Of a stretch of 64,000 bases of DNA, positions 47,365-60,815 are shown piece after piece. Within the stretch, counting starts at the first letter, position 1, and every line of letters starts with the position of its first letter. Where the stretch lies: contig OX393550.1 in the NCBI GenBank assembly GCA_947650365.1, forward strand, positions 114,399,532 to 114,463,531, given 5' to 3'. The stretch is from Chamaelirium japonicum. Taxonomy: Eukaryota; Streptophyta; Magnoliopsida; Liliales; Melanthiaceae. The notes beneath the pieces were generated by a model that was not told the origin of the DNA, searched no databases, and was given only the letters and a program-made list of their open reading frames with translations. Both the position numbers and the translations under genes were made by a program.

Positions 47365-49694
47365 TGTTGGATGTAAATCCTTGGCAGAGGCCCGCAGCGG
47401 AAGCAATAGGAAGGTCCGAGGACCGTAGGCGGTGTGCGTTACATATCAAAATTTTCATCGAAACGATCTACATATGCGTGTATGAAACTAGCATGACAAC
47501 TACGCGAACCCCTAACGACGATCTAACGCAAAAGAACAATCTAGCATGTATACATGTTCTAATTATGTTAGATCTACTTGTTAGAGATCATACCTGCATG
47601 CGGAATCTTTCACCGCGACAAATTTCTTCTTTGTCGATGGAGACGGGCTACGGATCTGCTCGACATAGCTTCGGTACAACGGCTATAACTTTCTGCTTCG
47701 AACTCCGATTGGGATGAAATTTGGACTGTAGGTAGCCAACTTCGAGACGCAACTTTTAAAACAAGTTTCACGTCGTTTGGACTTCTTTAGCTCCCGGAAT
47801 CATAGAAACAACGCTGTTTTTCTGTGCAGATTCTGGACAGCAAAAGGTTGCGGGAGACGCCTTCTAGTTCACCCGATCTCACACGATGCACGGCACCTCG
47901 TCGATGGATCTCTGAGTGCCTCCATACGACGAGCCTTCTCCTTCTACGAAACACCACGCGAAGAAGACGAGTCGCCATCCAATGGCGCAAGCGAGGGAGA
48001 GAGAGACGAGAGAGGAGATGCGAAGAGAGGAGAGGGGGGCGGCTAGGGTTTCCCCCATGGCTTGGGCCGGCCCTAGGGCTTGCATGGCTCATTAATTTCG
48101 TCCCCCCCTCTATCCCTATGCCTTATATAGGGCCGGCCTTATCCTTACGGATAAGCCTAGTGGATAGGATTGACTGATTCAAACCTCTCCCTATATATCT
48201 CTTCTTTTATCTCTATCTTTTCCTTGTTTTCGAAAACGGTCAAAACCAGCCCATTTTCTGCGCCTCTTGACCGACCCTTTCATCAGAGGCAACAACCTCC
48301 TGAAACTAACAGGGCCGGCCTTGACCAGTCTCTCAACACTTAGGGCCGGCCCCCTTAGTGCATAGTGACGCATGGTATGACCAAAACGCCCTTATGTCAA
48401 TAGTTGGCCGTTCCTCGTGTACGAGACTTTGCAAGGCACACATAAGTGAAGTGCACCAGTGATTTCACTATTCTCTGAGGTTCCCGTAGGGTGCCCCTAG
48501 TGAAGTCAACTAGTCAACTCGCAACATGTCCCGGTGCATCGCACCCATGTGGCAAAGTCCACTTATGACAAGGAATTGCTACATGCGTCTCTGCACTAAC
48601 CTAGGGTTTCCCCTTAGTGCACACACGTAGCTACGCATCTACCGTGCACTAGTGCGAAGCACTCACGGAGCGTATGCTTAGATTTCTCGCTTCCTCTAAC
48701 TACGTTCTGTGTTTCGAGGAGATGGTATAAGAACCATACATAATGTCGATAAGGTGGAACCTTCAGGGACCAGGGTTCATGGCTTCCAACTCAGACTCGA
48801 TCGACACACTACCCGAGTGTACCATCGATCCTTGAGTCCGAGTTAACCTGCGTAGCCACCCAGAGTGCGACACAGGCTGCACTCCAATCCCCCCGGACTT
48901 ACTATGTTCTCCCTCATACCCCTGCTCTCCGCTTAGTATGGTAAACCCGATGTCCCTCCACTGGTGCCATGATGCAACTCGAGCGGTGGAGAATACCGTC
49001 AGACTCGAGTGTTCATATGACTCGGTTTCTTCCAGGTTGACCATATACATCGTACCTCCGATTACTCTGACGAGCAACTGGATCCGTCATCAGTCCAACT
49101 GATGACCACCTGGCCACGGTTTAATACGACGTAGGTCAGACCAAGGAACGCACCTTCCGTTAGGGGTGTGGATAGCCTGCAGGAGTGACACGCTGATGCA
49201 ACGCCAGCCGGGTAATCCAGTACACCGTGGTTTTGGATCACTGCATCCGGATCCTGACATATTGGTGCGCCAAAGCACCACACAACTGGTTAGTCCACCA
49301 GACATGGCTCCTCAGGGTTTAGGACCGTTTTACCCTAAGCAGAAACACGGTTTAGTGCACTAGTGTCTGCTCACCTATCTGTGCACCGTGTTGGTTCCGT
49401 TCGGCCACAGACACTGTGCCTGGTAATAACCGTGGTGGAGACACCCACGCTCTGTCATCCCAATAGCTTAACCTGATAGGACGACCAACCCTGATCAGAG
49501 CTGCGAACATATTTAGGTTACATGGGACCAGTCCCTTGAGTCTCCCACTCAAGAGGATTACCATGTAGCCATGACTCTCTGTTCTGTAATCAGAACACGT
49601 ACTAAGGTACGTACCAATATGCAATCCTATACTATCAACCATACATAGCTAAACTATAGGTTTTTACGAGCTATAGACCTCACCAATTCTAACA
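47365..49694 (-). mobile_element. Solo LTR of copia family 4 (2,330 bp), TSD AGTTC
   Basis: TGTTGGATGTAAATCCTTGG...CCAATTCTAACA with AGTTC at 47360-47364 and 49695-49699. It has the same length as the LTR at 56593-58922 and is nearly identical to it. It has no internal region on either side: gypsy DNA flanks both edges. TATA box on minus at 48123-48129 beside GGGCCGGCC. Confidence 0.9.
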
Positions 49695-51010
49695 AGTTCA
49701 TCACATCATAAAGTACAGAAAAGGGGGGCGATCGAGTGCATCAATCCTCTAAGGGGCCCTTTCCTTTCCCTTTCAATAGCTGACTTTACATCTTGTCGAC
49801 CTTCCTCCGTCACACGGCCACCTGAGTATCGAGGACCGCTTGCGCTTTCTTGTTGAATTCTTCTAACTGCTGAGCGAGTACAGCCTTGTGCGATGCAAAT
49901 GCCTGCTCTGTAGTGAGTTGGTGGGTAGAATTCAGCACGGCGACTTCGGCCTCGTGAATCGCCCGGGCTGCGGTCACCTCACTTTGGAGTGTCCTAACCA
50001 TGGCGCCTTGATCCGTGAATCAAGCATTCGTTGAGCGAGATCGAACTTCGCAGTTTGTAGGGCGACCTCATGGTCGAATCGGTCCGCGGTAAGATCCGCC
50101 TTCGCAAGCTCTAGTTGGGCCTTGAGTTCGACCACCTCCTCAAAGTAGAGCTTCCAAGCCTCAGACAGCGCACCCCTAGTTCGAACCAGTTCCCGCTGGG
50201 CTATCCTCAAAGAGCGCTCAAGGTCAGCAACCCTCTGCGCACTACCTTTGGCGGCCCGATAAGCCAGCAGGTTGATGCGACCTCCCATCTGTCAAAGGTA
50301 GAAGCGATGCGCATCATGGAAGGGGTAGAGTGAATTACTACTGGAAACAAACCACCATCTCAGAGAAAAATCACCTCACGAAGGTCGACTAGCGTGTCTC
50401 GCCAACTTGAACTACCAACTGCTACCCCCTCCTTCTCCCGCCCAGGGGGAGGAGCCAAATCGTCTTCCTCCATCTCAAGGTGAGTTGAGGCATCACTAGG
50501 GCGACGACGAGGAGCAGACTCAGTAGTCCCGGGAGGAGACCTAGGATGAGGCCTAGCAGCGCCTACCGAAATAGAGAGGGAAGGCGAAGAAAGATGGGTC
50601 TGTAAGCTCAAGCGACCCCCCAACATAGCAGAGGTTGGAGCAGTAGGGGCGCGGGCTGAAGGTCGAGCTCGGGACTCCGCAGAGTCTGAAGACACGACGT
50701 GCCCTCTCCTCCCATAAGAAGGGGAGAGTGGAGCCACAAGACAGCTCTGATGCATCCACCTCCACAAGACTCGGACTATGGGGAAGGACATCCTCAACCT
50801 AGTCATTAGGGAGAGACTGCAACACTTGGAAAGTAGATCGCCTCATGACACGGCCTTCCACCATGTTGTCATCCTTAACAGAATTGGTAGATTCACTAAG
50901 GACAAGACATCTCCTTGAACCCTCTTGTCTAGTTGAGGCGGCAGTGCCTTCGGGAGCAATTGCGCAAAGCTTAGACGTCGCAGTGTTGGGATTGTAATGT
51001 CTAACAGAGC
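49695..51010 (-). pseudogene. Duplicated segment of the gypsy antisense ORF
   Basis: 1,316 bp, the same length and almost the same sequence as 58923-60238. The minus strand encodes the C-terminal part of the Tat extra ORF: VDASELSCGSTLPFLWEERA, a Ser/Pro-rich linker, then a coiled coil (LERSLRIAQRELVRTRGAL, FEEVVELKAQLELAKADL) and MVRTLQSEVTAARAIHEAEV. It ends abruptly at 51010, where LTR sequence begins. It is a by-product of the recombination described for this site. Confidence 0.85.
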
Positions 51011-51200
51011 GAACGTATTTAGGTTACATGGGACCAGTCCCTTGAGTCTCCCACTCAAGAGGATTACCATGTAGCCATGGCTCTCTGTTTATTAATCAGA
51101 ACACGTACTAAGGTACGTACCAATATGCAATCCTATACTATCAACCATACATAGCTAAACTATAAGTTTTTACGAGCTATAGACCTCACCAATTCTAACA
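51011..51200 (-). repeat. Truncated 3' LTR of copia element 4 (190 bp)
   Basis: Equivalent to the last 190 bp of the 2,330-bp LTR (58733-58922), ending AATTCTAACA and followed by the PPT ATCTCCCACTAGG. The first 2,140 bp of this LTR are replaced by gypsy sequence. Confidence 0.9.
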
Positions 51201-54200
51201 ATCTCCCACTAGGTCTAACGAGGAATAGCAGTGTTGAGCTCTGTAGCTTCTACATGCTGCCCAAAGGCCTTTACAGGAATTCCCTAATGGAATTGGCAAC
51301 ATTGTCTGTAGATTCCACCTCAGTACCGCTACTTGCATTTCCTCCTATAACTGTCAGATCAAGTGAAGTTTGTACTTGATGGGTTTCCCCCTCACGGTGG
51401 TGCCTAGTCTCCTTGGACCTTGCTTACCGCTCTTCTGTTGCAACAACAGATAACTGAGCTTCTGGTACGCGTCCCAAGTTCTCTAAGAACTTCCTAAGCC
51501 TTACCACCTGATATATTACCTAGCACGCAACAACGTGCTAAGCCTTTGTGGTAGAGTCTGTGATGCACTTGCTTCACACTCTACCAACTACCGCTTCTAA
51601 TCCCAAGATAAAAATAATCCCTGAAATCGATTTTCTGGAATGCACATCTGACACCAAAGTCAGATCCTGTGTGTCCAATCGATATCAGGACCTGTGAAGT
51701 GCAAGCTAACTCACAATCCTTACTTAATGAAGATTTCTGAGTATACCCTTCACATCGGTCCAGAGATCTGGACCCGGGTTCAATTGAAACCGACCCATCT
51801 TCCTACTGCGCAATAGATATCTAGCCTCGTAAAACGAATCTGGCTAGAATCTTATCTTCATGCGTAGCCTGTGACAGCAAGAGAATCTTGCTCTGGTTGT
51901 CTCGAGTTACCTTGATTCCCAGAGCATAACTCGCCTCACTAGGGTCTTTCACATCGAATTGTGATGACTACAAACCTTTACCGTAAACAATATTCTTACA
52001 TCATTTTCAATCAGTAGAATATCATTAACGTAAAGTACTAAATACACCCTTGTAGCTATTTCACCTTTCTTGTACCAACTTGGTTTATCCTCATTCTGAT
52101 CAAATCCGTGTGAGCGGATTCCCTTGATCAAAATAGATATTCCAACCTGGATGCTTGCATCAGTCCATAAATGGACCGTTGCAACTTGCATTCCAAATCT
52201 TCCTAACCTACTGACACAAAGCCTGGGGCTACATCATCCATATGTCCTTTCCAAATTCCCGTTAGGGAATAACTGTCTTGACACCCATCAACCAGATCTC
52301 CCAACTATAATGGGCTGTGATGGATTAAGAGGATCCGTTATAGACTTAGGCATAGCTACCAGTGAGATGGTTTTGACATAGTCAATCCCTTCTCCTTTGG
52401 TAACTAATCTAGCTACTTAAGTCTTAACCGGGTGCTCTTCTTATACACCTCCTACACCCTGAAGGGTGATAGTGCTATAAGTGTCAAGACTGTTCCAAGG
52501 GACATTGATGCAAGCTTGCCTTCATGGTCTTTTGTCAGTCAGAGCTGTCGGAAGCTCCCACTACTTCTTCGTAGCTCTAGGGATCATCCTCCTGAAACTC
52601 TGGATTAACTATCAAAGTTTCTCCATAGTATCTTTCAGGAGCTCTGATGGTCCCACAACGACGAGGTGGTGGTGGTACAAAGGAAGCTCCCACTACTTCT
52701 TCGTAGCTCTAGGGATCATCCTCCTGAAACTCTGGATTAACTATCAAAGTTTCTCCATAGTATCTTTCAGGAGCTCTGATGGTCCCACAACGATGAGGTG
52801 GTGGTGGTACAAAGGAGAATTGTTTCTACAGTGTCTGGTATACTAGTTTCTTGTATCATCTACTCCTACTACGTTTTCAGATGCGCACTCTCTACCAGTA
52901 CCCAGTAGTTCACCCAGAACTACCTTACCGGTAAACTTATGGTCTATAATATAATCCTGGTCTAGGTAGATGGTATTCGTAGAAACGATTACCTTCCAAA
53001 CCTCAAGATCATAGAACAGTCCACCTTATGCCTCCTAAGGGTAACCTACAAACAGATATACCTGGAACTACATCTCCATCTCATCCCTCTTGTCCTTTTG
53101 CACAAGTGCAGGACAACCCTATATCTCGAGACTCTATAGTGTCAGCTTTCGCTTAGACCATAGCTCTTTATAGGTCTGAGGCACTGATCTAGATGAGAGA
53201 GAGTTTTAAATATAAGCTACTGTTTTAAGGTACAACCCCACCAAAGGGTGGGTAGTACATTTGGCAATATTCATCATACTACGGACCATGTCAAACAGGG
53301 TCCGATTCCTTCTCTCGGAGACTTCATTCTGACGTTTTATCCTAGGAGCATTTAACTGGGAGATAATCCCATGCTCCTTTAGGATCCTATGGAACCCATC
53401 CGATAGGTTCTCATTCCCTCGATTAAATCGAAGAGACTCCTATCGTCTGGACGCTCTTAGAACCATAGACGTCAAAATTAATTAACTCCCATACCTTCAT
53501 GGCCCTTTTAGTTATTCTGCCTTCCAGATTACACTCATAGGTTAGAAGGATCTCCGATGATTCTGTGAACAGAAACTCAGCCTTCTGTCACCTCTGAATT
53601 TATCTGAGGCAAAATATCTAAATCAGAGGGATCACAAATGGGATAGATTCTCCGAAGGATTTAGATGAATTTCAATTAGACGCTACAGCTGTCATGAAAT
53701 CTATTTCCGAATTAGGATTAAATACAAAGAGATTATTCTGATCTATTCCTCTAGTAATGAAGCTATCTATTCAGTTTAAGATACACACCAACGGTGCTGT
53801 CTAAAACTAAAAACTTCATTTACCAAGGAGGAAACAGAACTACATCTCTAAAGATCAAAATCTGTGTTTCGGAAAAACTAAGACAATCATATCTAACAGC
53901 TTCCACAGCGGCTTATGGCATCAGTACCTATGTTAGGATTCCTTCACTATAAAGTAGTCTTCTGCTTTCCTTGAATCTCTGTAGACCCGAAGTCTACATT
54001 CCAAGAAGCATAAGAACTGCTACTAGATAGCGACTCAACTCCTAACATCCTGAGGCCATACTCAATCTTCAAATACCCCCTATACTTGCTAAAACAGAAA
54101 CTCTTCCGTCCTTAGCGTTACCATACTTAGGAGTCCACACTAGTTTCTGCACTAGAATAGTTTTCGATCTCTTATAAGTTATTCCCTTAGGTTCTTCTAA

Positions 54201-56580
54201 AGAAGACCTAGGTTAAGCACTAAAGGCATTGCCTTTAATCTTGATCTCATCCTTTGTCTCTTGGAAATCTCCTTAGAAGTTCTGCGTTTATCATCTCTAA
54301 CTTGTTAAAGCTAAAGTCTCTCATAACGCCTTCGAAGGTTCCAGACAAGGATGCAAGATAGACGTCTTCCACCACCTCGTCATCTGGTACTATGTCTTTG
54401 GTATCTAGTTCGATCTGGAACTCAAGGATGTGTTCCCGAACAAGCATTCCCTCTGACATCTTGGTACCGACAAGTATCTTGGTGGATAAGCGATGAGTCT
54501 ACTGACTTCGCCTAGCAGATATCTTATGCAAGTAAAACTTTATTAGAGAAGACCCGGCATATCTCTGACTCGCTTCTAAAGAGTTGTCCGCAAGTCTGCT
54601 ATAACATAGCACTTGCACATCTCCTTAGACTCTTGCTAGTCGTCATATGCCCTAGTTAGTGCCCTAGTAATATCTGGACCCATTAGGTCTAGTACATGGA
54701 TATTTAGATTGGAAGCCAATGTACGTTTACTACCCTAAGCATAAGCTAAAGATAGCGCTTCCGCTCTACGTAGTTAGAGACTCGATAATTGGTTCTCTTA
54801 TGGGATAACGGATAGGGGATCTATATGGTTGAATGAAAAAACGAATGCAAAATAACTTATTTTATGGATTTTAAAAATAAGCTAATTATATCCAAATATC
54901 AACGCTACCCTCACAACGAAGACACATCTATGGATTAATTAACCATGTATGTAAGATCTCGGAATCGACTACACCTGCCCTAGGGGGCATCATGCAGCGT
55001 CAATCCGCTTACATGGGCCTTTCCTTGACCCAGTCCAAATCTGCCAACTAAGGGCTTTGATGGACCATGGTTATCTTTTGGCCAGTGCCACGTGATCCCC
55101 ATTGTGCAAGCAACAGATGCCTCACGTCCACTTCGGATGCTTACCCACAAGCCTAAGCAATTACGACACGGGAGTTCATGCGGCCCCCACTAGGGTGGGA
55201 TAAAAAGCCCTTCTCTCCTGGCCCCGTAACTGCCATATCCTGAGGAGACCGCTAAGTTATCTGGCATAGAAAAACATAACCCTCACCCTAGGGGGTGTCG
55301 AGCTACGCCCTTCCACCCAGACACAGAGCAGTTGGTTGTAGAGGCCAGAGGATCTCGACGAGTCCTCTTACACATCCCTTATTATAGTTGAGGGTTATTT
55401 AATGCAAGTATGAGTGTACTATAAGGTCACGACAACCTATACACTAGACCCTGGTCATACCGTGCTCCCACTAGCGTTTCAAGCCTTTCGTGAAGCATTA
55501 ATCGATCTCGAAATATCATAGTCCCTGCCTCGAGTGGATTTCTCCACTCAAGGGTCACATTACATATCCCAAGAACATCGATGCTCCGCAAACCTAGCTA
55601 TCACGCTAATGCCCTGGAGCCTAGCCTAAGGTCAGACTGACAGGAAAGGTCTTTCACTACCATGGCGCCTCGCTTATAAATTTGACGAATGATGTCATAG
55701 TAGAATTCCAACTCATTCTAGGTTTCAATGCTTGCCAAATAGGCACACCCGACTAATCGGGTGTTGACCTAATGGGGGCATAACCAAATATGAGGAATTC
55801 ATGCTATCATCAAGGGTCAATTAAATAATAGGCGTCACTAGTGGAATCCTATCCTAATAAGGTCGCTAGGACCCGAGGGGAAAGGGCATCCCTCTAACAC
55901 AGATAATTAACTTATCGCATCGGGGTTCTCTACAGAAATATAAAGAACTACTGAAAGAAACAAGCACACAACTGAATCAAGTTCAGGGTCCGACCCCTGA
56001 ACCTGACTGGCACAGTGCAGGCTCTCTGTCTCCTTCGCAAGGTTCCTCGATCCAGTGCAAGCCTCTGTATACGATCTCCTGACGCTTTCTGCCCTTTGCC
56101 ATCATCGTGTACGCTTCGCCGGATCGCCATCGTCCTCCAAGGTTCCGCTCATCTTCCCGGTGGTGAATCTCCACGGCAAGTCCTCCTCTTCAATCTGTAA
56201 CCGAAAAAGATCTAGTACGCTTCGAGCAAGTGCTCGCTCGTACACAATTTTCTAGAAAGAAAAGGAAAACAAACCTAGCAAAAGCCTGGGAATCAAGGGT
56301 GGTAAATCTTCACCTCTTGCCCGACTATGGCTCTAAAATCTATCCACACACAGAAGAAAAAACATCCAGACAAAATCGCTAACACGGGGTCCGACCCCCG
56401 GTAGCAAGCAATCAAATATCCAGAATAATTTTAGAAGCAGCGCCCTGCAAGAATGATTCATAGAACACACAAAATATACTATGCATGATATACTCGTAGA
56501 ACCCCGATGGCGGCACATACTATTCATGCGCGCACATGACGGTTTCATAAAAAAACATGAAACGCACACCACTAGCGTGC
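51201..56580 (-). pseudogene. Copia element 4 internal region, heavily degraded
   Basis: Co-linear with copia element 3: RNase H and RT remains at 51.2-52.5 kb (LVLYVNDILLIENDV, with the catalytic YVDD changed to YVND, near 52030), integrase remains at 53-53.5 kb, Gag at 54247-54459 (LVREHILEFQIELDTKD, YLASLSGTFEGVMRDFSFNK), and a leader from about 54850. Stops and indels occur throughout. It is far more decayed than element 3, although its LTRs are well preserved. Confidence 0.8.
52551..52814. repeat. 132-bp tandem duplication in copia element 4
   Basis: 52551-52682 and 52683-52814 are almost identical (GAAGCTCCCACTACTTCTTC...GTGGTGGTACAAAG). It lies in the region corresponding to the integrase C-terminus/RT junction. 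Confidence 0.9.
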
Positions 56581-56590
56581 TCTGATACCA
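56579..56590 (-). other. Primer-binding site of copia element 4
   Basis: TGGTATCAGAGC on minus, two bases from the LTR at 56593; same spacing as in copia element 3. Confidence 0.9.
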
Positions 56591-56592
56591 AT

Positions 56593-58922
56593 TGTTGGAT
56601 GTAAATCCTTGGCAGAGGCCCGCAGCGGAAGCAATGGGAAGGTCCGAGGACCGTAGGCGGTGTGCGTTACATATCAAAATTTTCATCGAAACGATCTACA
56701 TATGCGTGTATGAAACTAGCATGGCAACTACGCGAACCCCTAACGACGATCTAACACAAAAGAACAATCTAGCATGTATGCATATTCTAATTATGTTAGA
56801 TCTACTTGTTAGAGATCATACCTGCGTGCGGAATCTTTCACCGCGACAAATTTCTTCTTTGTACATGGAGACGGGCTACGGATCTGCTCGACATAGCTTC
56901 GGTACAACGGCTATAACTTTCTGCTCCGAACTCCGATTGGGCTGAAATTTGGACTACAGGTAGCCAACTTCGAGACGCAACTTTTAAAACAAGTTTCACG
57001 TCGTTTGGACTTCTTTAGCTCCCGGAATCACAGAAACAACGCTGTTTTTCTGTGCAGATTCTGGACAACAAAAGGTTGCGGGAGACGCCTTCTAGTTCAC
57101 CCGATCTCACACGATGCACGGCACCTCGTCGATGGATCTCTGAGTGCCTCCATACGACGAGCCTTCTCCTTCTACGAAACACCACACGAGGAAGACGAGT
57201 CGCCATCCAATGGCGCAAGCGAGGGAGAGAGAGACGAGAGAGGAGATGCGAAGAGATGAGAGGGGGGCGGCTAGGGTTTCCCCCATGGCTTGGGCCGGCC
57301 CTAGGGCTTGCATGGCTCATTAATTTCGTCCCCCCCTCTATCCCTATGCCTTATATAGGGCCGGCCTTATCCTTACGGATAAGCCTAGTGGATAGGATTG
57401 ACTGATTCAAACCTCTCCCTATATATCTCTTCTTTTATCTCTATCTTTTCCTTGTTTTCGAAAACGGTCAAAACCAGCCCGTTTTCTGCGCCTCTTGACT
57501 GACCCTTTCATCGGAGGCAACAACCTCCTGAAACTAACAGGGCCGGCCTTGACCAGTCTCTCAACACTTAGGGCCGGCCCCCTTAGTGCATAGTGACGCA
57601 TGGTATGACCAAAACGCCCTTATGTCAATAGTTGGCCGTTCCTCGTGTACGAGACTTTGCAAGACACACATAAGTGAAGTGCACCAGTGATTTCACTATT
57701 CTCTGAGGTTCCCATAGGGTGCCCCTAGTGAAGTCAACTAGTCAATTCGCAACATATCCCGGTGCATCACACCCATGTGGCAAAGTCCACTTATGACAAG
57801 GAATTGCTACATGCGTCTCTGCACTAACCTAGGGTTTCCCCTTAGTGCACACACGTAGCTACGCATCTACCGTGCACTAGTGCGAAGCACTCACGGAGCG
57901 TATGCTTAGATTTCTCGCTTCCTCTAACTACGTTCTGTGTTTCGAGGAGATGGTATAAGAACCATACATAATGTCGATAAGGTGGAACCTTCAGGGACCA
58001 GGGTTCATGGCTTCCAACTCAGACTCGATTGACACACTACCCGAGTGTACCATCGATCCTTGAGTTCGAGTTAACCTACGTAGCCACCCAGAGTGCGACA
58101 CAGGCTGCACTCCAATCCCCCCGGACTTACTATGTTCTCCCTCATGCCCCTGCTCTCCGCTTAGTATGGTAAACCCGATGTCCCTCCACTGGTGCCATGA
58201 TGCAACTCGAGCGGTGGAGAATACCGTCAGACTCGAGTGCTCATATGACTCGGTTCCTTCCAGGTTGACCATATACATCGTACCTCCGATTACTCTGACG
58301 AGCAACCGGATCCGTCATCAGTCCAACTGATGACCACCTGGTCACGGTTTAATACGACGTAGCTCAGACCAAGGAACGCACCTCCCGTTAGGGGTGTGGA
58401 TAGCCTGCAGGAGTGACACGCTGATGCAACGCCAGCCGGGTAACCCAGTACACCGTGGTTTTGGATCACTGCATCTGGATCCTCACACATTGTTGCGCCA
58501 AAGCACCACACAACTGGTTAGTCCACCAGACATGGCTCCTCAGGGTTTAGGACCGTTTTACCCTAAGCAGAAACACGGTTTAGTGCACTAGTGTCTGCTC
58601 ACCTATCTGTGCACCGTGTTAGTTCCGTTCGGCCACAGACACTGTGCCTGGTAATGACCGTGGTGGAGACACCCACGCTCTGTCATCCCAACAGCTTAAC
58701 CTGATAGGACGACCAACCCTGATCAGAGCTGCGAACGTATTTAGGTTACATGGGACCAGTCTTTTGAGTCTTCCACTCAAGAGGATTACCATGTAGCCAT
58801 GGCTCTCTGTTCTGTAATCAGAACACGTACTAAGGTACGTACCAATATGCAATCCTATACTATCAACCATACATAGCTAAACTATAGGTTTTTACGAGCT
58901 ATAGACCTCACCAATTCTAACA
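56593..58922 (-). repeat. 5' LTR of copia element 4
   Basis: 2,330 bp, TGTTGGATGTAAATCC...TTCTAACA, followed by AGTTC (58923-58927), the original right target duplication. TATA box on minus at 57351-57357 with GGGCCGGCC. Confidence 0.9.
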
Positions 58923-60810
58923 AGTTCATCACATCATAAAGTACAGAAAAGGGGGGCGATCGAGTGCATCAATCCTCTAAGGGGCCCTTTCCTTTCCCTT
59001 TCAATAGCTGACTTTACATCTTGTCGACCTTCCTCCGTCACACGGCCACCTGAGTATCGAGGACCGCTTGCGCTTTCTTGTTGAATTCTTCTAACTGCTG
59101 AGCGAGTACAGCCTTGTGCGATGCAAATGCCTGCTCTGTAGTGAGTTGGTGGGTAGAATTCAGCACGGCGACTTCGGCCTCGTGAATCGCCCGGGCTGCG
59201 GTCACCTCACTTTGGAGTGTCCTAACCATGGCGCCTTGATCCGTGAATCAAGCATTCGTTGAGTGAGATCGAACTTCGCAGTTTGTAGGGCGACCTCATG
59301 GTCGAATCGGTCCACGGTAAGATCCGCCTTCGCAAGCTCTAGTTGGGCCTTGAGTTCGACCACCTCCTCAAAGTAGAGCTTCCAAGCCTCATACAGCGCA
59401 CCCCTAGTTCGAACCAGTTCCCGCTGGGCTATCCTCAAAGAGCGCTCAAGGTCAGCAACCCTCTGCGCACTACCTTTGGCGGCCCGATAAGCCAGCAGGT
59501 TGATGCGACCTCCCATCTGTCAAAGGTAGAAGCGATGCGCATCATGGAAGGGGTAGAGTGAATTACTACTGGAAACAAACCACCATCTCAGAGAAGAATC
59601 ACCTCACGAAGGTCGACTAGCATGTCTCGCCAACTTGAACTACCAACTGCTACCCCCTCCTTCTCCCGCCCAGGGGGAGGAGCCAAATCGTCTTCCTCCA
59701 TCTCAAGGTGAGTTGAGGCATCACTAGGGCGACGACGAGGATCAGACTCAGTAGTCCCGGGAGGAGACCTAGGATGAGGCCTAGCAGCGCCTACCGAAAT
59801 AGAGAGGGAAGGCGAAGAAAGATGGGTCTGTAAGCTCAAGCGACCCCCCAACATAGTAGAGGTTGGAGCAGTAGGGGCGCGGGCTGAAGGTCGAGCTTGA
59901 AACTCCGCAGAGTCTGAAGACACGACGTGCCCTCTCCTCCCATAAGAAGGGGAGAGTGGAGCCACGTGACAGCTCTGATGCATCCACCTCCACAAGACTC
60001 GGACTATGGGGAAGGACATCCTCAACCTAGTCATCAGGGAGAGACTGCAACACTTGGAAAGTAGATCGCCTCATGACACGGCCTTCCACCATGTTGTCAT
60101 CCTTAACAGAATTGGTAGATTCACTAAGGACAAGACATCTCCTTGAACCCTCTTGTCTAGTTGAGGCGGCAGTGCCTTCGGGAGCAATTGCGCAAAGCTT
60201 AGACGTCGCAGTGTTGGGATTGTAACGTCTAACAGAGCTAACGTACCTATCAGGAATTTCTGAAGTAGAAGCAGATCACCCTCCTCTTCCGCCAGTCGCT
60301 GCAGGGGACTAACGGGTTCTGCTGTCTTCTTCCCTTTCTTAGGAGTCGAGCCGGTATGATGAGCCTTAACTATTGGAAGCTTTGGGAATAATCGCCGCCA
60401 GTCGTCGTCGCCTTCAGCGATCCTCTCAATCATCTCATCCAATTCTACCTCAACGGCTTCTGGACACTTGAGTTGCCCAGTGGGGTAGTAATCCTCTATG
60501 ATATAAGCAAGGTAGGAGGGAGTTCCAGAAACCTTGTAGCGTCCCCTCCACAGCCCTCCAACCACAAAAGGGCAATCTTTCCAGCCCCTCACAGAGTTAG
60601 ACAAGCCATCGATAGGACGACAACAGTACGAGCTTGGAGGCTAAAGTATGAGTACTCGGCACCGACGATTACCTTGTAATCTTTGAGAGCGTATTTCTTG
60701 AACAAATAAGCTACACAAGTTATTGCACAAATAGTTCTTCTACCGCTTCCTTGCAGCAAAGGATCCTCCAGCCGTTGCCCACAATCTGACTGGGTACAAC
60801 TCCCATGCGC
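58923..60810 (-). pseudogene. Gypsy antisense extra ORF (gypsy-type putative transposase family), C-terminal part
   Basis: This is the minus-strand ORF found in Tat-type elements, opposite to gag-pol. From 60810: RMGVVPSQIVGNGWRILCC, then (60604) SVRGWKDCPFVVGG and YLAYIIEDYYPTGQLKCPE, a linker, VDASELSRGSTLPFLWEERA, and a coiled coil of about 100 residues (LERSLRIAQRELVRTRGAL..., FEEVVELKAQLELAKADL) ending near 59038. Frame changes near 60600, 60090 and 59215. Between DLRE (59603) and MGGRINLLAY (59516) an 86-bp segment has GT...AG ends and restores frame, so it may be an intron. The function of this ORF family is not known. Confidence 0.7.
59517..59602 (-). other. Possible intron in the antisense ORF
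   Basis: Donor GAG|GTGATT, acceptor TTTGACAG|ATG, length 86, phase 0, contains in-frame stops. The same structure occurs in the duplicated copy (50289-50374). Confidence 0.5.
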
Positions 60811-60815
60811 TCTAG

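Noticed and set aside
47777..48177. ORFs of 89-117 codons in the copia 4 LTR, repeated at 57005-57405
   Set aside because: They are present in both LTRs on both strands; they are LTR sequence around the TATA box, not genes.
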